Made by a program: the position numbers and the translations under genes
Source of the DNA: Desulfobacterales bacterium
Lineage (GTDB): Bacteria > Desulfobacterota > Desulfobacteria > Desulfobacterales > JAHEIW01
Assembly (NCBI GenBank): GCA_030066985.1
Contig: JASJAN010000005.1
Location: 92,291-156,290 of the forward strand
DNA: 64,000 nt
Direction of reading: 5' to 3'
The notes under the pieces: model-generated
Told to the model about the DNA's origin: nothing
Seen by the model: the letters and a program-made list of their open reading frames with translations, nothing else
The model's database searches: none
In this document: in pieces, positions 54,549 through 63,661 of the stretch
How the letters are laid out: every line of letters begins with the position of its first letter
Numbering within the stretch: position 1 is the first letter of the stretch

Positions 54549-55951
54549 TGAAAAAACGACATCCCGAACATATTGCATTGCGACAAAAACTGGCGTATTC
54601 GGCCCCGGCCTTTGCTTTAGCAGTGGTGGGTATACCGGTATATGTCTATATTCCCAAATTTTATACCGATGTTGTTGGTATCCATATAGCGGCCTTGGGC
54701 ACCATCTTGTTCAGTGTGCGCATATTCGATGCAGTTACCGATCCTGCCATCGGCTATCTATCGGATCGGACCCAAACCCGATTTGGCAGACGCCGACCCT
54801 ATATTGCCATCGGCGCACTATGGGTGGTGTTGAGCATGGTTCTGTTGTTTAACCCTCCGCAGGCGTCTGCAATTTTTGAAACATGGTGGTTTGGCATCTG
54901 TATTTATACCTTGTTTTTATTTTGGACGGCTGTCACTGTTCCATATGAAGCGTTGGGGCCGGAAATCACTTTTGACTATCACGAGCGCACGTCACTATTT
55001 GGAATGCGCGATGGATTTCTGATTGCCGGCACCCTGATGGCCGCCAGCTCACCGGCGCTGGTGCAATGGATCTTTGGGCTGACAACAGACGCAGACGGTG
55101 AACGCGCCAAATTTTTCTGGATTGCGGTTTTGTATGCACCGCTGTTGATCGGCTCATGCTGGTGGTGTGTTACAGCCATCAAAGAAAAACCGTCCACCAC
55201 CGTGGTAAAGCCAAGCGGCATTTGGTCGGGTTTGCGCACCGTGGCTCGCAACCGGCCGTTTATCATTTTGATTGTATCGTATACCATTGCGGCCATTGGC
55301 AGCAATTTGCCGGCAACGTTGATTTTGTATTACGTCGAATATGTGCTGCAGTCACAGCTGGCCGATGCTTTCCTGCTACTGTATTTTGTGACCGGTATTC
55401 TGTTTTTACCCGGATGGATCTTGCTGTCGCGTCGCATCGGCAAAAAAGCGGCCTGGCTGACCTCTATGGCTATCAATACCGGTGCGTTTATCGGTGTCTT
55501 TTTTCTGGGCCCTGGTGATGCGCATATTTACGGGATACTCGTTTTTGCATCCGGCATCGGTTTTGGCGCCACTCTAGCGCTGCCCTCTGCTATCCAGGCG
55601 GATGTGATCGACTATGACGAGCTGCTTTGCGGCCAAAGACGGGAGGGGCAATACATCGGCTTGTGGTCGATTGCCAAAAAATTTGCGGCCGCTGTCGGTG
55701 TGGGCGCGGGATTATCAATTCTCGGATGGGCGGGCTATACACCCAATATCGACCAGACCGAACAAGTACAGCTGACGCTGCGCACTTTGTATGCGCTGGT
55801 ACCTTCGGTGTGCAATATGGTGGCCTTTATCATCGTGCTGGCATATCCGATCAGCAGTCAGGCGCACAAACAAATTCGCGCTGCGATTGCTGAGCGCAAG
55901 GCCGGTCGATCGGTCGCCGATCCGCTACAACCGGATCGAATGATTGCATGA
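54548..55951 (+). CDS. GPH-family (MelB-type) MFS transporter
   Basis: 467 residues with about 12 transmembrane helices. GPH signatures: LRQKLAYSAPAFALAVVGIPVYVYIPKFYTDVVGI, RIFDAVTDPAIGYLSDRTQTRFGRRRPYIAIGALW, and VPYEALGPEITFDYHERTSLFGMRDGF. I start it at GTG 54548, which overlaps the preceding stop; an upstream TTG at 54491 is inside that gene. In related clusters the transporter accompanies cfa-like genes; a lipid or lipid-precursor substrate is inference only. Confidence 0.9.
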   Translation: MKKRHPEHIALRQKLAYSAPAFALAVVGIPVYVYIPKFYTDVVGIHIAALGTILFSVRIFDAVTDPAIGYLSDRTQTRFGRRRPYIAIGALWVVLSMVLLFNPPQASAIFETWWFGICIYTLFLFWTAVTVPYEALGPEITFDYHERTSLFGMRDGFLIAGTLMAASSPALVQWIFGLTTDADGERAKFFWIAVLYAPLLIGSCWWCVTAIKEKPSTTVVKPSGIWSGLRTVARNRPFIILIVSYTIAAIGSNLPATLILYYVEYVLQSQLADAFLLLYFVTGILFLPGWILLSRRIGKKAAWLTSMAINTGAFIGVFFLGPGDAHIYGILVFASGIGFGATLALPSAIQADVIDYDELLCGQRREGQYIGLWSIAKKFAAAVGVGAGLSILGWAGYTPNIDQTEQVQLTLRTLYALVPSVCNMVAFIIVLAYPISSQAHKQIRAAIAERKAGRSVADPLQPDRMIA

Positions 55952-55978
55952 CATCGACCTCTAAGAGGGAGTCATCGT

Positions 55979-56773
55979 ATGGATCAATTGATAACGGTCC
56001 TGTGCTGGAATCTAGCGGCTGTGACCGGTATGATGTTTGTCGGCTGGCTGCTGAGCCTGGTCTACAAAAATGTGACCGTGGTCGACAGTCTCTGGGGCCT
56101 GGGATTTGTCCTGATTGCCTGGATTAGCTTTGGTCTTACTGAGGGGTACGTGGGGCGCAAGATCCTAATTGGGGTCATCACCACTGCCTGGGGATTGCGG
56201 TTGAGCGTCCATCTGACCTGGCGCAATTGGGGCAAGGGAGAGGATCCCCGCTACGGCAGCTGGCGCCAGGCCAGTGGAGAGCGCTTTTGGATCATCAGTC
56301 TGTTTAAGGTGTTTTTGCTGCAGGCCCTATTTTTATGTGTCATTGCGCTGGCCGTCCAGTACGGCCAGATACCGGCTCAGCCGGCGCATTTTACCGGGTT
56401 TGATATTGCGGGACTCATCATTTGGCTGATCGGGTTTGGTTTTGAGTCTGTCAGTGACTGGCAATTGGCACGCTTTAAAACCGATGTCGCCAACAAAGGC
56501 AAGGTCATGGATCGCGGGTTGTGGGCCTATTCGCGGCACCCCAATTACTTTGGGGAATGCTTAATCTGGTGGGGAATATTTTTCATTGCTTTATCGACCC
56601 CCAACAGCGGATGGACGATCATCAGCCCGCTGGTCATCACCGCAGTTTTGCTGAAGATGACCGGTATCCCCCTGATGGAAAAAACGATTGTGGACACCCG
56701 GCCGGCCTATCGCGATTACATCCGACGCACCCCAGCGTTTATCCCCTGGTTTCCCAAAAAGGATAATCTATGA
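55979..56773 (+). CDS. DUF1295 membrane protein (steroid 5-alpha-reductase-like fold)
   Basis: 264 residues with about seven helices. The family core is in [44 protein letters not shown], and the C-terminal [21 protein letters not shown] plus [16 protein letters not shown], the last being the NADPH-binding type motif of steroid-5-alpha-reductase-like and isoprenylcysteine-methyltransferase-like proteins. GAGGGAG precedes the ATG. It overlaps the cfa start by 4 bases (ATGA). DUF1295 genes are regular neighbours of cfa-like methyltransferases. Confidence 0.9.
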   Translation: MDQLITVLCWNLAAVTGMMFVGWLLSLVYKNVTVVDSLWGLGFVLIAWISFGLTEGYVGRKILIGVITTAWGLRLSVHLTWRNWGKGEDPRYGSWRQASGERFWIISLFKVFLLQALFLCVIALAVQYGQIPAQPAHFTGFDIAGLIIWLIGFGFESVSDWQLARFKTDVANKGKVMDRGLWAYSRHPNYFGECLIWWGIFFIALSTPNSGWTIISPLVITAVLLKMTGIPLMEKTIVDTRPAYRDYIRRTPAFIPWFPKKDNL

Positions 56774-57816
56774 GCATATGGGTAGATATGGCTGAGCGTG
56801 GATGGCTGCCGGATGCTGTTATTCGTTTAGGCATTCGAATGCTCGACAAAAAGCGTCTGCAAATGGAAGACAAAGGCAATGTCGAAGCCCAGCAGGCTGC
56901 CCTGTTTCAGGTTATTGCCGATATGCGGCGCAGCCCCATCGCTGTTCAAATTGAAAAACCAAAAGAACAACACTATGAAGTCCCACCGGTCTTCTTTCAA
57001 CTGGTGCTCGGTCGGCATTTAAAATACAGCAGTTGTTTCTGGGATGCGAATACGCAAACGCTGGATGAAGCTGAAGCGCGCATGCTGGCCATCACTGCCG
57101 AACGTGCACAGTTGGCCAACGGGATGCGCATTCTGGAACTGGGTTGCGGCTGGGGATCACTTTCATTGTGGATGGCTGAACACTATCCCGCCAGCCAGAT
57201 AGTCACGGTTTCGAATTCCCAACCGCAGACGAAATTTATCCGCGCTTTATGCCGGCAAAGGGGACTGGGCAATTTAGAGGTTATCTGCGCTGATATGAAT
57301 AATTTTGATACGGATTTAAGATTCGATCGTGTGGTTTCGGTGGAAATGTTTGAGCACATGCGCAACTGGCCCAAACTTCTTGGACGCATTAGCACCTGGT
57401 TGCGTCCGGAGGGCAAATGTTTCATCCATATTTTTACCCATCGTCAATTTGTCTACACCTTTGAGGAAAACAGGAATAGCTGGATGGGAGAACATTTTTT
57501 TACCGCTGGTATGATGGCCTCAGACGATTTGCTGCTGTATTTACAGGATCATCTGGCAGTGGAAGCCCATTGGCGGGTTAACGGCAAGCATTACCAAAAA
57601 ACTGCCGAGGCATGGCTGGCCAATATGGATGAGCGCCGGGAAAAAATTCTACCCATAATAAAAAAGACCTACGGGAATGAAAAAGCGAAGCGCTGGTTGC
57701 AGCGTTGGCGCATATTTTTCATGGCCTGCGCCGAATTGTGGGGTTTTCGAAACGGGCAGGAATGGATTGTTTCTCATTATCTTCTGAAAAATAGAAGCAG
57801 CGGTACAAGCAACTAA
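56770..57816 (+). CDS. cfa: Cyclopropane-fatty-acid-synthase-family SAM-dependent methyltransferase
   Basis: 348 residues. The methyltransferase core has the SAM-binding LELGCGWGS (122-130), the preceding [21 protein letters not shown] typical of CFA synthases, and [16 protein letters not shown] with the catalytic-region MFEH. Members methylate unsaturated acyl chains to cyclopropane, methyl-branched or, in UfaM-like enzymes, furan-fatty-acid precursors; the short N-terminal region (no full CFA N-domain) resembles the subfamily found in photo-oxidative-stress clusters. It overlaps DUF1295 and ends convergently, 9 bases from the DUF2062 gene. Confidence 0.92.
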   Translation: MSIWVDMAERGWLPDAVIRLGIRMLDKKRLQMEDKGNVEAQQAALFQVIADMRRSPIAVQIEKPKEQHYEVPPVFFQLVLGRHLKYSSCFWDANTQTLDEAEARMLAITAERAQLANGMRILELGCGWGSLSLWMAEHYPASQIVTVSNSQPQTKFIRALCRQRGLGNLEVICADMNNFDTDLRFDRVVSVEMFEHMRNWPKLLGRISTWLRPEGKCFIHIFTHRQFVYTFEENRNSWMGEHFFTAGMMASDDLLLYLQDHLAVEAHWRVNGKHYQKTAEAWLANMDERREKILPIIKKTYGNEKAKRWLQRWRIFFMACAELWGFRNGQEWIVSHYLLKNRSSGTSN

Positions 57817-57825
57817 TTCATAATT

Positions 57826-58302
57826 TCAAAACTGCTGTTGTCTGCGCAAAGAAGAAAAAGATACGATCAATGGTTTAAGTGTCAAATAAAGTATTACGAT
57901 GATAATTGGGCAGATGACCGTCCATGTGATGACGGCATAAAGCGTCAGATCCCAAAGACCGGCCATGCTGCCCCAAAAGTCGTTTTTCATCAGATTTATC
58001 AGGTTTTCACCCGGTGCTAGCCATCTATCCGGTTTGAACATCCAGCTGCCGATGCTGTAAAACGGCGCCAGCAATGCAAGCTGAACCGGGTAAACCAGAT
58101 AGTTAACCAATTGTATGGCGGGTAGGTTCAACCGAAAAACAAGAGCTGCTAGCGTGCACAGCAAAGTGCTGATTCCCAACACCGGAAATACACCCAGAGT
58201 AGCCCCAAGTGCTAAGCACAATGCAATCTTGTGAACGCTCATTCCCTCTTTTAACATTGAACGAATCATTTTAATGCTTTTCGATTTCAGCCGTCCAACC
58301 AT
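57826..58302 (-). CDS. DUF2062 membrane protein
   Basis: 158 residues with three hydrophobic stretches. The DUF2062 features are LKEGMSVHKIALCLALGATLGVFPVLGISTLLCTLAALVFRLNLPAIQLVNYLVYPVQLALLAPFYSIG. I choose the ATG at 58302 with a weak AGGG upstream; the longer frame overlaps the site-2 protease gene by 41 bases. The gene follows that protease on the minus strand. Function of the family is unknown. Confidence 0.8.
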   Translation of the reverse strand: MVGRLKSKSIKMIRSMLKEGMSVHKIALCLALGATLGVFPVLGISTLLCTLAALVFRLNLPAIQLVNYLVYPVQLALLAPFYSIGSWMFKPDRWLAPGENLINLMKNDFWGSMAGLWDLTLYAVITWTVICPIIIVILYLTLKPLIVSFSSLRRQQQF

Positions 58303-58342
58303 TATATACCCTAACACTGTAAAATAGTCTCTCAGATAATAA

Positions 58343-59419
58343 TTAATTAGATAATGCGGATTGTATGCGCATGTACTCACCAAGGTTATCCATTGTCAAC
58401 AAGCCCACCAACCGATTGTTACGCGTCACCGGCAACGTATGGCAGTTGCAGTCGTTGAGTTTGGTGAATGCAGTTTCAAGCATGTCGTAGGAGTCAACCG
58501 TTACAAAATGCTTTTGCATCGCTTCAGACACCAGGGCATGCGGCCCGTGTTTTGATAGCGCAGCAATTAAATCAGATTGCGTTAGAACGCCAATCACATC
58601 ACCTCTATCAGTCACAGGAAAATCCTTTTGCGTACCATTTATCGTTAACTCAACAGCACGCTCGAGTGTTTGATGTCGATCCAGTGATCTAAAATTGGTC
58701 AACATAGCATTGGTCACGGGAACTCCGCTAAAAGCAGATTTCATTTGCGTTATTTTTGTCTCTTGAGCAGCTCCAATCCACACGAATAAAGCAATAAACA
58801 GCAGAAGTGGGTTGAAAAAGAGGCCAAATATACCAAATAGAACAGCTATGCCCTGACCTAAAGTTGCAGCGTACTGTGTAGCTTTTGCATATGGCAATCG
58901 CATGGCAAGTACAGATCTTAAGACGCGACCGCCGTCCATTGGAAATGCCGGGATCATATTGAAAATGACTAAAAAGATATTAACCGCCATGATGCGCTCA
59001 GCAAACGAAGCGGACGCACCTGCCAATTGACTCAGAGGCGTGAAACCTTCTGTAAAGTACAAAAAAACGCCAAGTGCGGCAGCAATGACAATATTCACTG
59101 CAGGCCCTGCCAAAGCCACATAGAGCTCCTGTCGAGGCTCATCAGGCATCTTTTCAAGCCGCGCTACACCTCCTATCGGAAGCAGAATGATATCACGGGT
59201 TTGGATACCAAACTTTCTGGCTGTTAATGCATGCCCCAACTCATGTAAAACAACGCAGCCAAATATGACCAGGATGAAAAAAATGCCTGCTACAGCTGCG
59301 TTTACGGAGCCGCTTTGATTGTAATACACGAATGCAATCCATGCCAGTAACAAAAAAAATGTAAAATGAATGAAGACATCAATTCCAGCCAGCTTGCCAA
59401 TTTTTATTGACCATCTCAT
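58343..59419 (-). CDS. Site-2 protease family (M50B) metalloprotease with CBS domains
   Basis: 358 residues. The intramembrane zinc site is complete: HELGH (His59, Glu60, His63) and NMIPAFPMDGGRVLRS with Asp162. Six or so helices are followed by two CBS domains (about 236-295 and 300-355, VLTQSDLIAALSKHGPH, TLPVTRNNRLVGLLTMDNLGEYM). S2P-CBS proteins cleave membrane-bound regulators or process peptides under control of a nucleotide ligand. It lies 12 bases after rpoH on the same strand, so the sigma factor and the protease are probably co-transcribed. Confidence 0.93.
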   Translation of the reverse strand: MRWSIKIGKLAGIDVFIHFTFFLLLAWIAFVYYNQSGSVNAAVAGIFFILVIFGCVVLHELGHALTARKFGIQTRDIILLPIGGVARLEKMPDEPRQELYVALAGPAVNIVIAAALGVFLYFTEGFTPLSQLAGASASFAERIMAVNIFLVIFNMIPAFPMDGGRVLRSVLAMRLPYAKATQYAATLGQGIAVLFGIFGLFFNPLLLFIALFVWIGAAQETKITQMKSAFSGVPVTNAMLTNFRSLDRHQTLERAVELTINGTQKDFPVTDRGDVIGVLTQSDLIAALSKHGPHALVSEAMQKHFVTVDSYDMLETAFTKLNDCNCHTLPVTRNNRLVGLLTMDNLGEYMRIQSALSN

Positions 59420-59431
59420 TTTTCAGACCTT

Positions 59432-60451
59432 TCATCGAAGTAATAAATTTTCAACGCCAGCATCGCTGTTACTGTATGCAGCATAATCAGGAAGCGATTG
59501 TTTGAACGAATCTTTAAGTTTGGCAATGATGCCTTTTTGAATTTGGCGAACGCGCTCTCTTGAGATGCCAAATTGTTTTCCTATTTCTGAAAGCGTTTTG
59601 GGATCCTCTGCAAAAATTCGTTGGTTGAAAATATGCAGCTCACGCGGATCCATCTGTTTTCTGAATTTGGCAATGTGTTTCTTCAGAATGATCTGCATCT
59701 CTTTCTGTGACATTTTGTCCTCCATTGAATCTGAGGGCGTTTTCAGAAATTCGATGCGCGCTGTATCCGTGTCATCTGTCAATGGTGCATCTAATGAAAC
59801 ATCCCAGCCATTGATCCGCTGTTCCATTTCAACGACGTCCTTCTTAGGAACACCCAGCCTTTGTGAAATCAAGTCGGCACTTGGCTCATAGCCGTCATCT
59901 TCCAATTTTTGTTTTTCGCTTTTAAGTTTAAAAAATAACTTACGCTGTGCCTGTGTAGTTCCGATTTTAACCAGGCGCCAGTTATCCATAAGATGCTTTA
60001 TAATATATGCCTTTATCCAAAACGCAGCGTAATAGGAAAATTTAACATTTTTTTCGGGTTTGAACTTCTCAACCGCCCTGATCAACCCTAAGTTTCCCTC
60101 TTGGATAAGATCCAGCAGATTTTGCATCCACAGATTGCTGTAGTCCATCGCAATCTTTACAACTAATCGAAGATTAGACGTCACCAATTGTTGAGCGGCG
60201 GATTTGTCTTCAGAACTGTGAAGTTTCCGAAAAAGGGCACGTTCCTCATCACGTGTTAAGAGCTTATATTTACTTATCCCCACAAGATATCGCTGAAAGG
60301 CATCTGTTGCCACGGATGTGCCCGAATTTTTAGGAGTGGACAGATGAGGTGGTGCCGACCCGTTTTTTTTGTCATTATGATGCAGCATACTATCGCTATA
60401 TTGCTGATCATCGTCATTCGTTGAGTTTAATGAGGCGATTTTGTTATTCAT
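59432..60451 (-). CDS. rpoH: RpoH-type (sigma-32-like) RNA polymerase sigma factor
   Basis: 339 residues. Region 1.2-2 (AFQRYLVGISKYKLLTRDEERALF; LRLVVKIAMDYSNLWMQNLLDLIQEGNLGLIRAVEKFKPEKNVKFSYYAAFWIKAYI), the RpoH-box-like QRKLFFKLK (169-177; the E. coli box is QRKLFFNLR), and region 4 with LSEIGKQFGISRERVRQIQ. The first 50 residues are a polar, poorly conserved extension (DDDQQYSD, HHNDKKNG) not found in short RpoH proteins. AAGGAGG lies 5 bases before the ATG. It is not preceded by ftsY or ftsE/X as in enterobacteria. Confidence 0.9.
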   Translation of the reverse strand: MNNKIASLNSTNDDDQQYSDSMLHHNDKKNGSAPPHLSTPKNSGTSVATDAFQRYLVGISKYKLLTRDEERALFRKLHSSEDKSAAQQLVTSNLRLVVKIAMDYSNLWMQNLLDLIQEGNLGLIRAVEKFKPEKNVKFSYYAAFWIKAYIIKHLMDNWRLVKIGTTQAQRKLFFKLKSEKQKLEDDGYEPSADLISQRLGVPKKDVVEMEQRINGWDVSLDAPLTDDTDTARIEFLKTPSDSMEDKMSQKEMQIILKKHIAKFRKQMDPRELHIFNQRIFAEDPKTLSEIGKQFGISRERVRQIQKGIIAKLKDSFKQSLPDYAAYSNSDAGVENLLLR

Positions 60452-60531
60452 GTTACCCTCCTTAAGTACAAGTCATGTCACGTTCTGCATTTCGCTGATT
60501 GAATGTCAATCTGGTATTAAAGCAAATTCTT

Positions 60532-60561
60532 CATTTTGCCCGTCTAAGTGCGGGCAAAATG
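60532..60561. repeat. Strong hairpin between the EF-hand gene and rpoH, possible terminator
   Basis: An 11-bp perfect stem, CATTTTGCCCG with CGGGCAAAATG, and an 8-base loop. It lies behind the EF-hand stop in the minus direction, without an adequate U tract, so it may stabilise the mRNA end rather than terminate. Confidence 0.6.
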
Positions 60562-60597
60562 ATTAATTTGCAATGAATTACTTATTTTGGAAATTGG

Positions 60598-60909
60598 TTA
60601 ACTTTGCTTGTCAGAACCGTAGCCTTTTCCAACGCCATGCATTTTAAGAAACTGATTCCATTCATTTTCGCTGATGGCGCCATCATTGTCTAAATCTATA
60701 GCATCAAAGCTCCAGCGAAGTTGCTCAGAATGGAAAGCGTCGTATTCGTCAAAAGACACCACTCCGTCTTCATTGCTATCCATCTCATTAAGGTTAGCCT
60801 TAAACATTGAGTGATCATGGTGTCCTGCCTGAACAGTCACAACAGAGCCAATAAATAATGCAATAGCTGAAAAAATGGCCATAGCAGGTATTATTAGGTA
60901 ACTTTTCAT
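60598..60909 (-). CDS. Secreted EF-hand protein
   Basis: 103 residues. A signal peptide (about 1-28, ending VQA) is followed by two EF-hand loops: DSNEDGVVSFDE (44-55) and DLDNDGAISENE (72-83), each with Asp/Asn at positions 1, 3 and 5 and Glu at 12. It should bind calcium in the periplasm. The ATG has GAGGAGA upstream. Bacterial small EF-hand proteins of this type have no clear function. Confidence 0.9.
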   Translation of the reverse strand: MKSYLIIPAMAIFSAIALFIGSVVTVQAGHHDHSMFKANLNEMDSNEDGVVSFDEYDAFHSEQLRWSFDAIDLDNDGAISENEWNQFLKMHGVGKGYGSDKQS

Positions 60910-61037
60910 TTTTTTCTCCTCTATTTGTAATTTTAAAGAATTGTTTAAGTTTTGTCTAAATTATGTAGAAGGTAAGCACCACCCATCAGCTGTCAATACA
61001 CGCTTGCAAAATAATGACTTTTTTTTAGCTGGGGATG

Positions 61038-62018
61038 TTACAGGTCGCAAGCAGCTTCTGCCGGGGTAAGTGGATGTCCAGCAATTGGTTGGTAGCTGCT
61101 GGGTTTAACGGTTAGCAGGGATATATTTGAGTTGCACATAATCCGCTCAGCGGTATTTCCGACTATCAATCCATCAAGACCGGATCGCCCAACAGAGCCC
61201 ATAATAACCAAATTGATTCGATAATCCTCTGCGATGCTGGCTATGTGCTTTTCAGGATCCCCCTGCCGCAGGTGAATGCGGTAGCGAAGCTGTTGCCGGC
61301 TGGTCTTCCTAAGGAAATCGACCAGGCATTTTCTCTGTTGATCCCGTGCTGCGATAAGCACACGACGCACCTGTTCATCATTTAAATGTTCATTTTTCCG
61401 CAATCGCTCACCCATTGGATGCCGCCAGCAGTTGAGAACATGAACCTTTTGACCCGCGTGAAGAGCAACATCGTTAACCAGTGTCATAATCTGTGTATTC
61501 AGGGCATTGCCAGTGACGCCAAATGCCCCTGAACAGAGCATTGGATCAACTGCTGCCAGCATTCTATTGGATCTAATTTCGGGATCGGGTCTGGAGATCA
61601 GAATCGGGGTAGTACATCTGCGCATCAGATGCATGGCTGTGCTGATTATTGCATGGTGAAGCAGCACATTTTTTTGTTTCGCGTCAAAGACGATAAGATC
61701 ATGATGGTCGCGCTCGACTTCTCGTTCGACGGCCTCAGGAGGATCTCCCTGCAGAAATTTGGAATGTACACGGTGATTACGTAGTTGTAGTTTGGGATTT
61801 GCCTTACCACCCTGCTGCGCCTGAAGATCTGTTAACCACCCGTTCTGCAGAACTGGGTAACCCTTTAAGACGGCATTCGAGCGATCATGGTGCGGATCGA
61901 CGATTTGAAGTATTTTAAGGTCAGAACCGCTGTTAGCTCCCAATGCAAGGGTTTGCCTCAATACGTCGATATTGGGCTTTGAAGCGGATACAATGACAAT
62001 GTTTTTAAAAAGTGACAT
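61038..62018 (-). CDS. Tandem universal stress protein (UspE-like)
   Basis: About 326 residues from ATG 62018 (MSLFKNIVIVSASKP), which matches the UspE start; a frame extends nine codons upstream without a ribosome-binding site. Two USP domains: the first (1-150) has no clear ATP site; the second (150-326) ends with the ATP-binding GxxG...GNTAERIM motif, GSVGRSGLDGLIVGNTAERIM. UspE-type proteins respond to stress and growth arrest. The 316-base gap upstream (62046-62361) holds a promoter candidate and no gene. Confidence 0.9.
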   Translation of the reverse strand: MSLFKNIVIVSASKPNIDVLRQTLALGANSGSDLKILQIVDPHHDRSNAVLKGYPVLQNGWLTDLQAQQGGKANPKLQLRNHRVHSKFLQGDPPEAVEREVERDHHDLIVFDAKQKNVLLHHAIISTAMHLMRRCTTPILISRPDPEIRSNRMLAAVDPMLCSGAFGVTGNALNTQIMTLVNDVALHAGQKVHVLNCWRHPMGERLRKNEHLNDEQVRRVLIAARDQQRKCLVDFLRKTSRQQLRYRIHLRQGDPEKHIASIAEDYRINLVIMGSVGRSGLDGLIVGNTAERIMCNSNISLLTVKPSSYQPIAGHPLTPAEAACDL

Positions 62019-62073
62019 GAGCCTGTTTGACCCCTTTTTAGACATTTTGGTATTTATTGCACGCTTTACGAAT

Positions 62074-62103
62074 AAATAATTGGCATGTTAATTTGATTGT
62101 CAA
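62074..62103 (-). promoter_or_regulatory. Candidate sigma-70 promoter for the universal stress gene
   Basis: On the minus strand TTGACA (62103-62098), an 18-base spacer and TTATTT (62079-62074), about 56 bases before the start at 62018. The -35 matches well, the -10 poorly. Confidence 0.35.
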
Positions 62104-62361
62104 TGTTTTGTCTATATTTTGTAAAGGAAAGTAGAAATTGCATTTCACCTGGCAGTGTCGACAGCAGCGATAACTGAACAATACGGCGTTTTCTGAAGCG
62201 CGATATACGAAAAAGACGACATATAGCTGAGCACACAACTTTTTAAGCAATGCGCTATGACAGGATTTCGGCAGTCGCATCAGCGGCTGCTTGATTTTGC
62301 TGAGGCGGTAGTTAGAATATATTAGCCTGTTTCATGTCACATTAATTGTTGGTAAATAAAG

Positions 62362-63261
62362 ATGCTGTCAAATCGTTTCTTGAAAAAAATGGCGCTGTTC
62401 GCTCTGAGCTTGGGCGCTGTTTACATGCTTGCTTGCACCTATTTATGGGCGCGACAGGGTCATTTTATATTTACGCCCAGGCGCGAAATAAAAAAGACAC
62501 CTGCAAATGTGCAGTTGGTGTATGAGGATGTTTATGTGGCCGTTAAAAGTGCTAACGGCCAAACGGAGCGGCTTCATGGTTGGTGGGTTCCGGGTCAAGA
62601 TCCTACCGGAAAAGTGTTGCTCTATCTTCACGGCAGTGCCCTCAATATGGGGGCCAATGTTAACGCCTTGCGTCGTCTGCACAATTTAGGGTTTGCTGTC
62701 TTTATTGTTTCCTATCGCGGATACGGGTTAAGTGATGGTGAATTTCCATCAGAGGCGCTTTTGTATGCCGATGCCGAAGCATCCTGGAACTTTCTGGTGG
62801 TAAACAAGGGGATTAATCCAAAGAAAATATACATTTACGGTCATTCAATCGGAGGTGCAGTCGCCATTGACTTAGCCGTACGTTATCCGAGTGCGGCCGG
62901 GCTGATTGTAGAATCGACATTTACCTCGATTATTGATGTGGCGCGTCAAAAAACCAGATATCGCTTTTTTCCGTTGGATTTGATCGTTGATCAGCGTTTT
63001 GAATCGCTCACTAAAGTCCCTCGCCTGCGCATACCGACCCTATACATACATGGCACCGATGACCACTTGGTTCCGTTTGAAATGAGCCGCCTGCTGTATG
63101 AACACACGCCACATCCTAAATTTTTGACATTAATTCCGGGCGGAGGTCATAACAACAGTGCCACCGTCGGCGGCAATGCCTACTTGGTGGCCGTATCGGA
63201 ATTCGTTGCAGCTACACGTCATTTGAATCCGCAGGAAAACCCTAAACAAACATCATCTTAG
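62362..63261 (+). CDS. Membrane-anchored alpha/beta hydrolase (Bem46/ABHD13-like)
   Basis: 299 residues. An N-terminal helix (about 9-28) anchors the protein; the hydrolase domain follows: LYLHGSALNMGANVNALRRL, VSYRGYGLSDGEFPSEALLYADAEASW, the nucleophile elbow IYGHSIGGAVAIDLAV (Ser), HGTDDHLVPFEMS (Asp) and GGGHNNSATVGG (His). Close in layout to Bem46-type serine peptidase-like lipases. It ends 16 bases from the convergent DUF2256 gene. Substrate unknown. Confidence 0.88.
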   Translation: MLSNRFLKKMALFALSLGAVYMLACTYLWARQGHFIFTPRREIKKTPANVQLVYEDVYVAVKSANGQTERLHGWWVPGQDPTGKVLLYLHGSALNMGANVNALRRLHNLGFAVFIVSYRGYGLSDGEFPSEALLYADAEASWNFLVVNKGINPKKIYIYGHSIGGAVAIDLAVRYPSAAGLIVESTFTSIIDVARQKTRYRFFPLDLIVDQRFESLTKVPRLRIPTLYIHGTDDHLVPFEMSRLLYEHTPHPKFLTLIPGGGHNNSATVGGNAYLVAVSEFVAATRHLNPQENPKQTSS

Positions 63262-63277
63262 ATGCAGCCGATATCCA

Positions 63278-63658
63278 TCATCGCTTGATTTTCAATCGAA
63301 TCGGGCCCTTAAACAGGGCCGGATCAACAGGCGCACCGGCCTGAAGAATATCAATTTTATCCCTATGCGCCAAGCGCCGAGCCGCCCGGCGCGTAGCTTC
63401 CAGCAATGGACGCCATTTATTCTCATCCATATCCCCCGCGTATTGCTGAGCCGCCTCACTAGGGCATATACTGGAAGATGCAGACCGAGAGTGCAGAAGC
63501 GTGATGATCGTTTTCTCAAGCGCCCTATCGATGTCGCTCAGGCCATTTTTTTGACAGCCACGTGAACAGTATTTGACCTGCCGCCAGGTACGGCGCCATT
63601 TTTTGCGCCACTGGATCTCACGTCCACAGACGACACATATTTTGCGAGTGGGTTTCAT
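63278..63658 (-). CDS. DUF2256-DUF3253 fusion protein
   Basis: 126 residues. The N-terminal 45 residues are a DUF2256 zinc ribbon: CVVCGREIQWRKKW and VKYCSRGCQ supply four cysteines. Residues 45-126 form a DUF3253 domain (LEKTIITLLHSR, SICPSEAAQQY, WRPLLEATRRAARRLAHRDKIDILQAG). DUF2256 and DUF3253 are often separate neighbouring genes or a fusion, near cryptochrome/photolyase or FAD-enzyme genes; here the gene directly follows a renalase-like gene, 3 bases after its stop. Function unknown. Confidence 0.88.
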   Translation of the reverse strand: MKPTRKICVVCGREIQWRKKWRRTWRQVKYCSRGCQKNGLSDIDRALEKTIITLLHSRSASSSICPSEAAQQYAGDMDENKWRPLLEATRRAARRLAHRDKIDILQAGAPVDPALFKGPIRLKIKR

Positions 63659-63661
63659 AAT

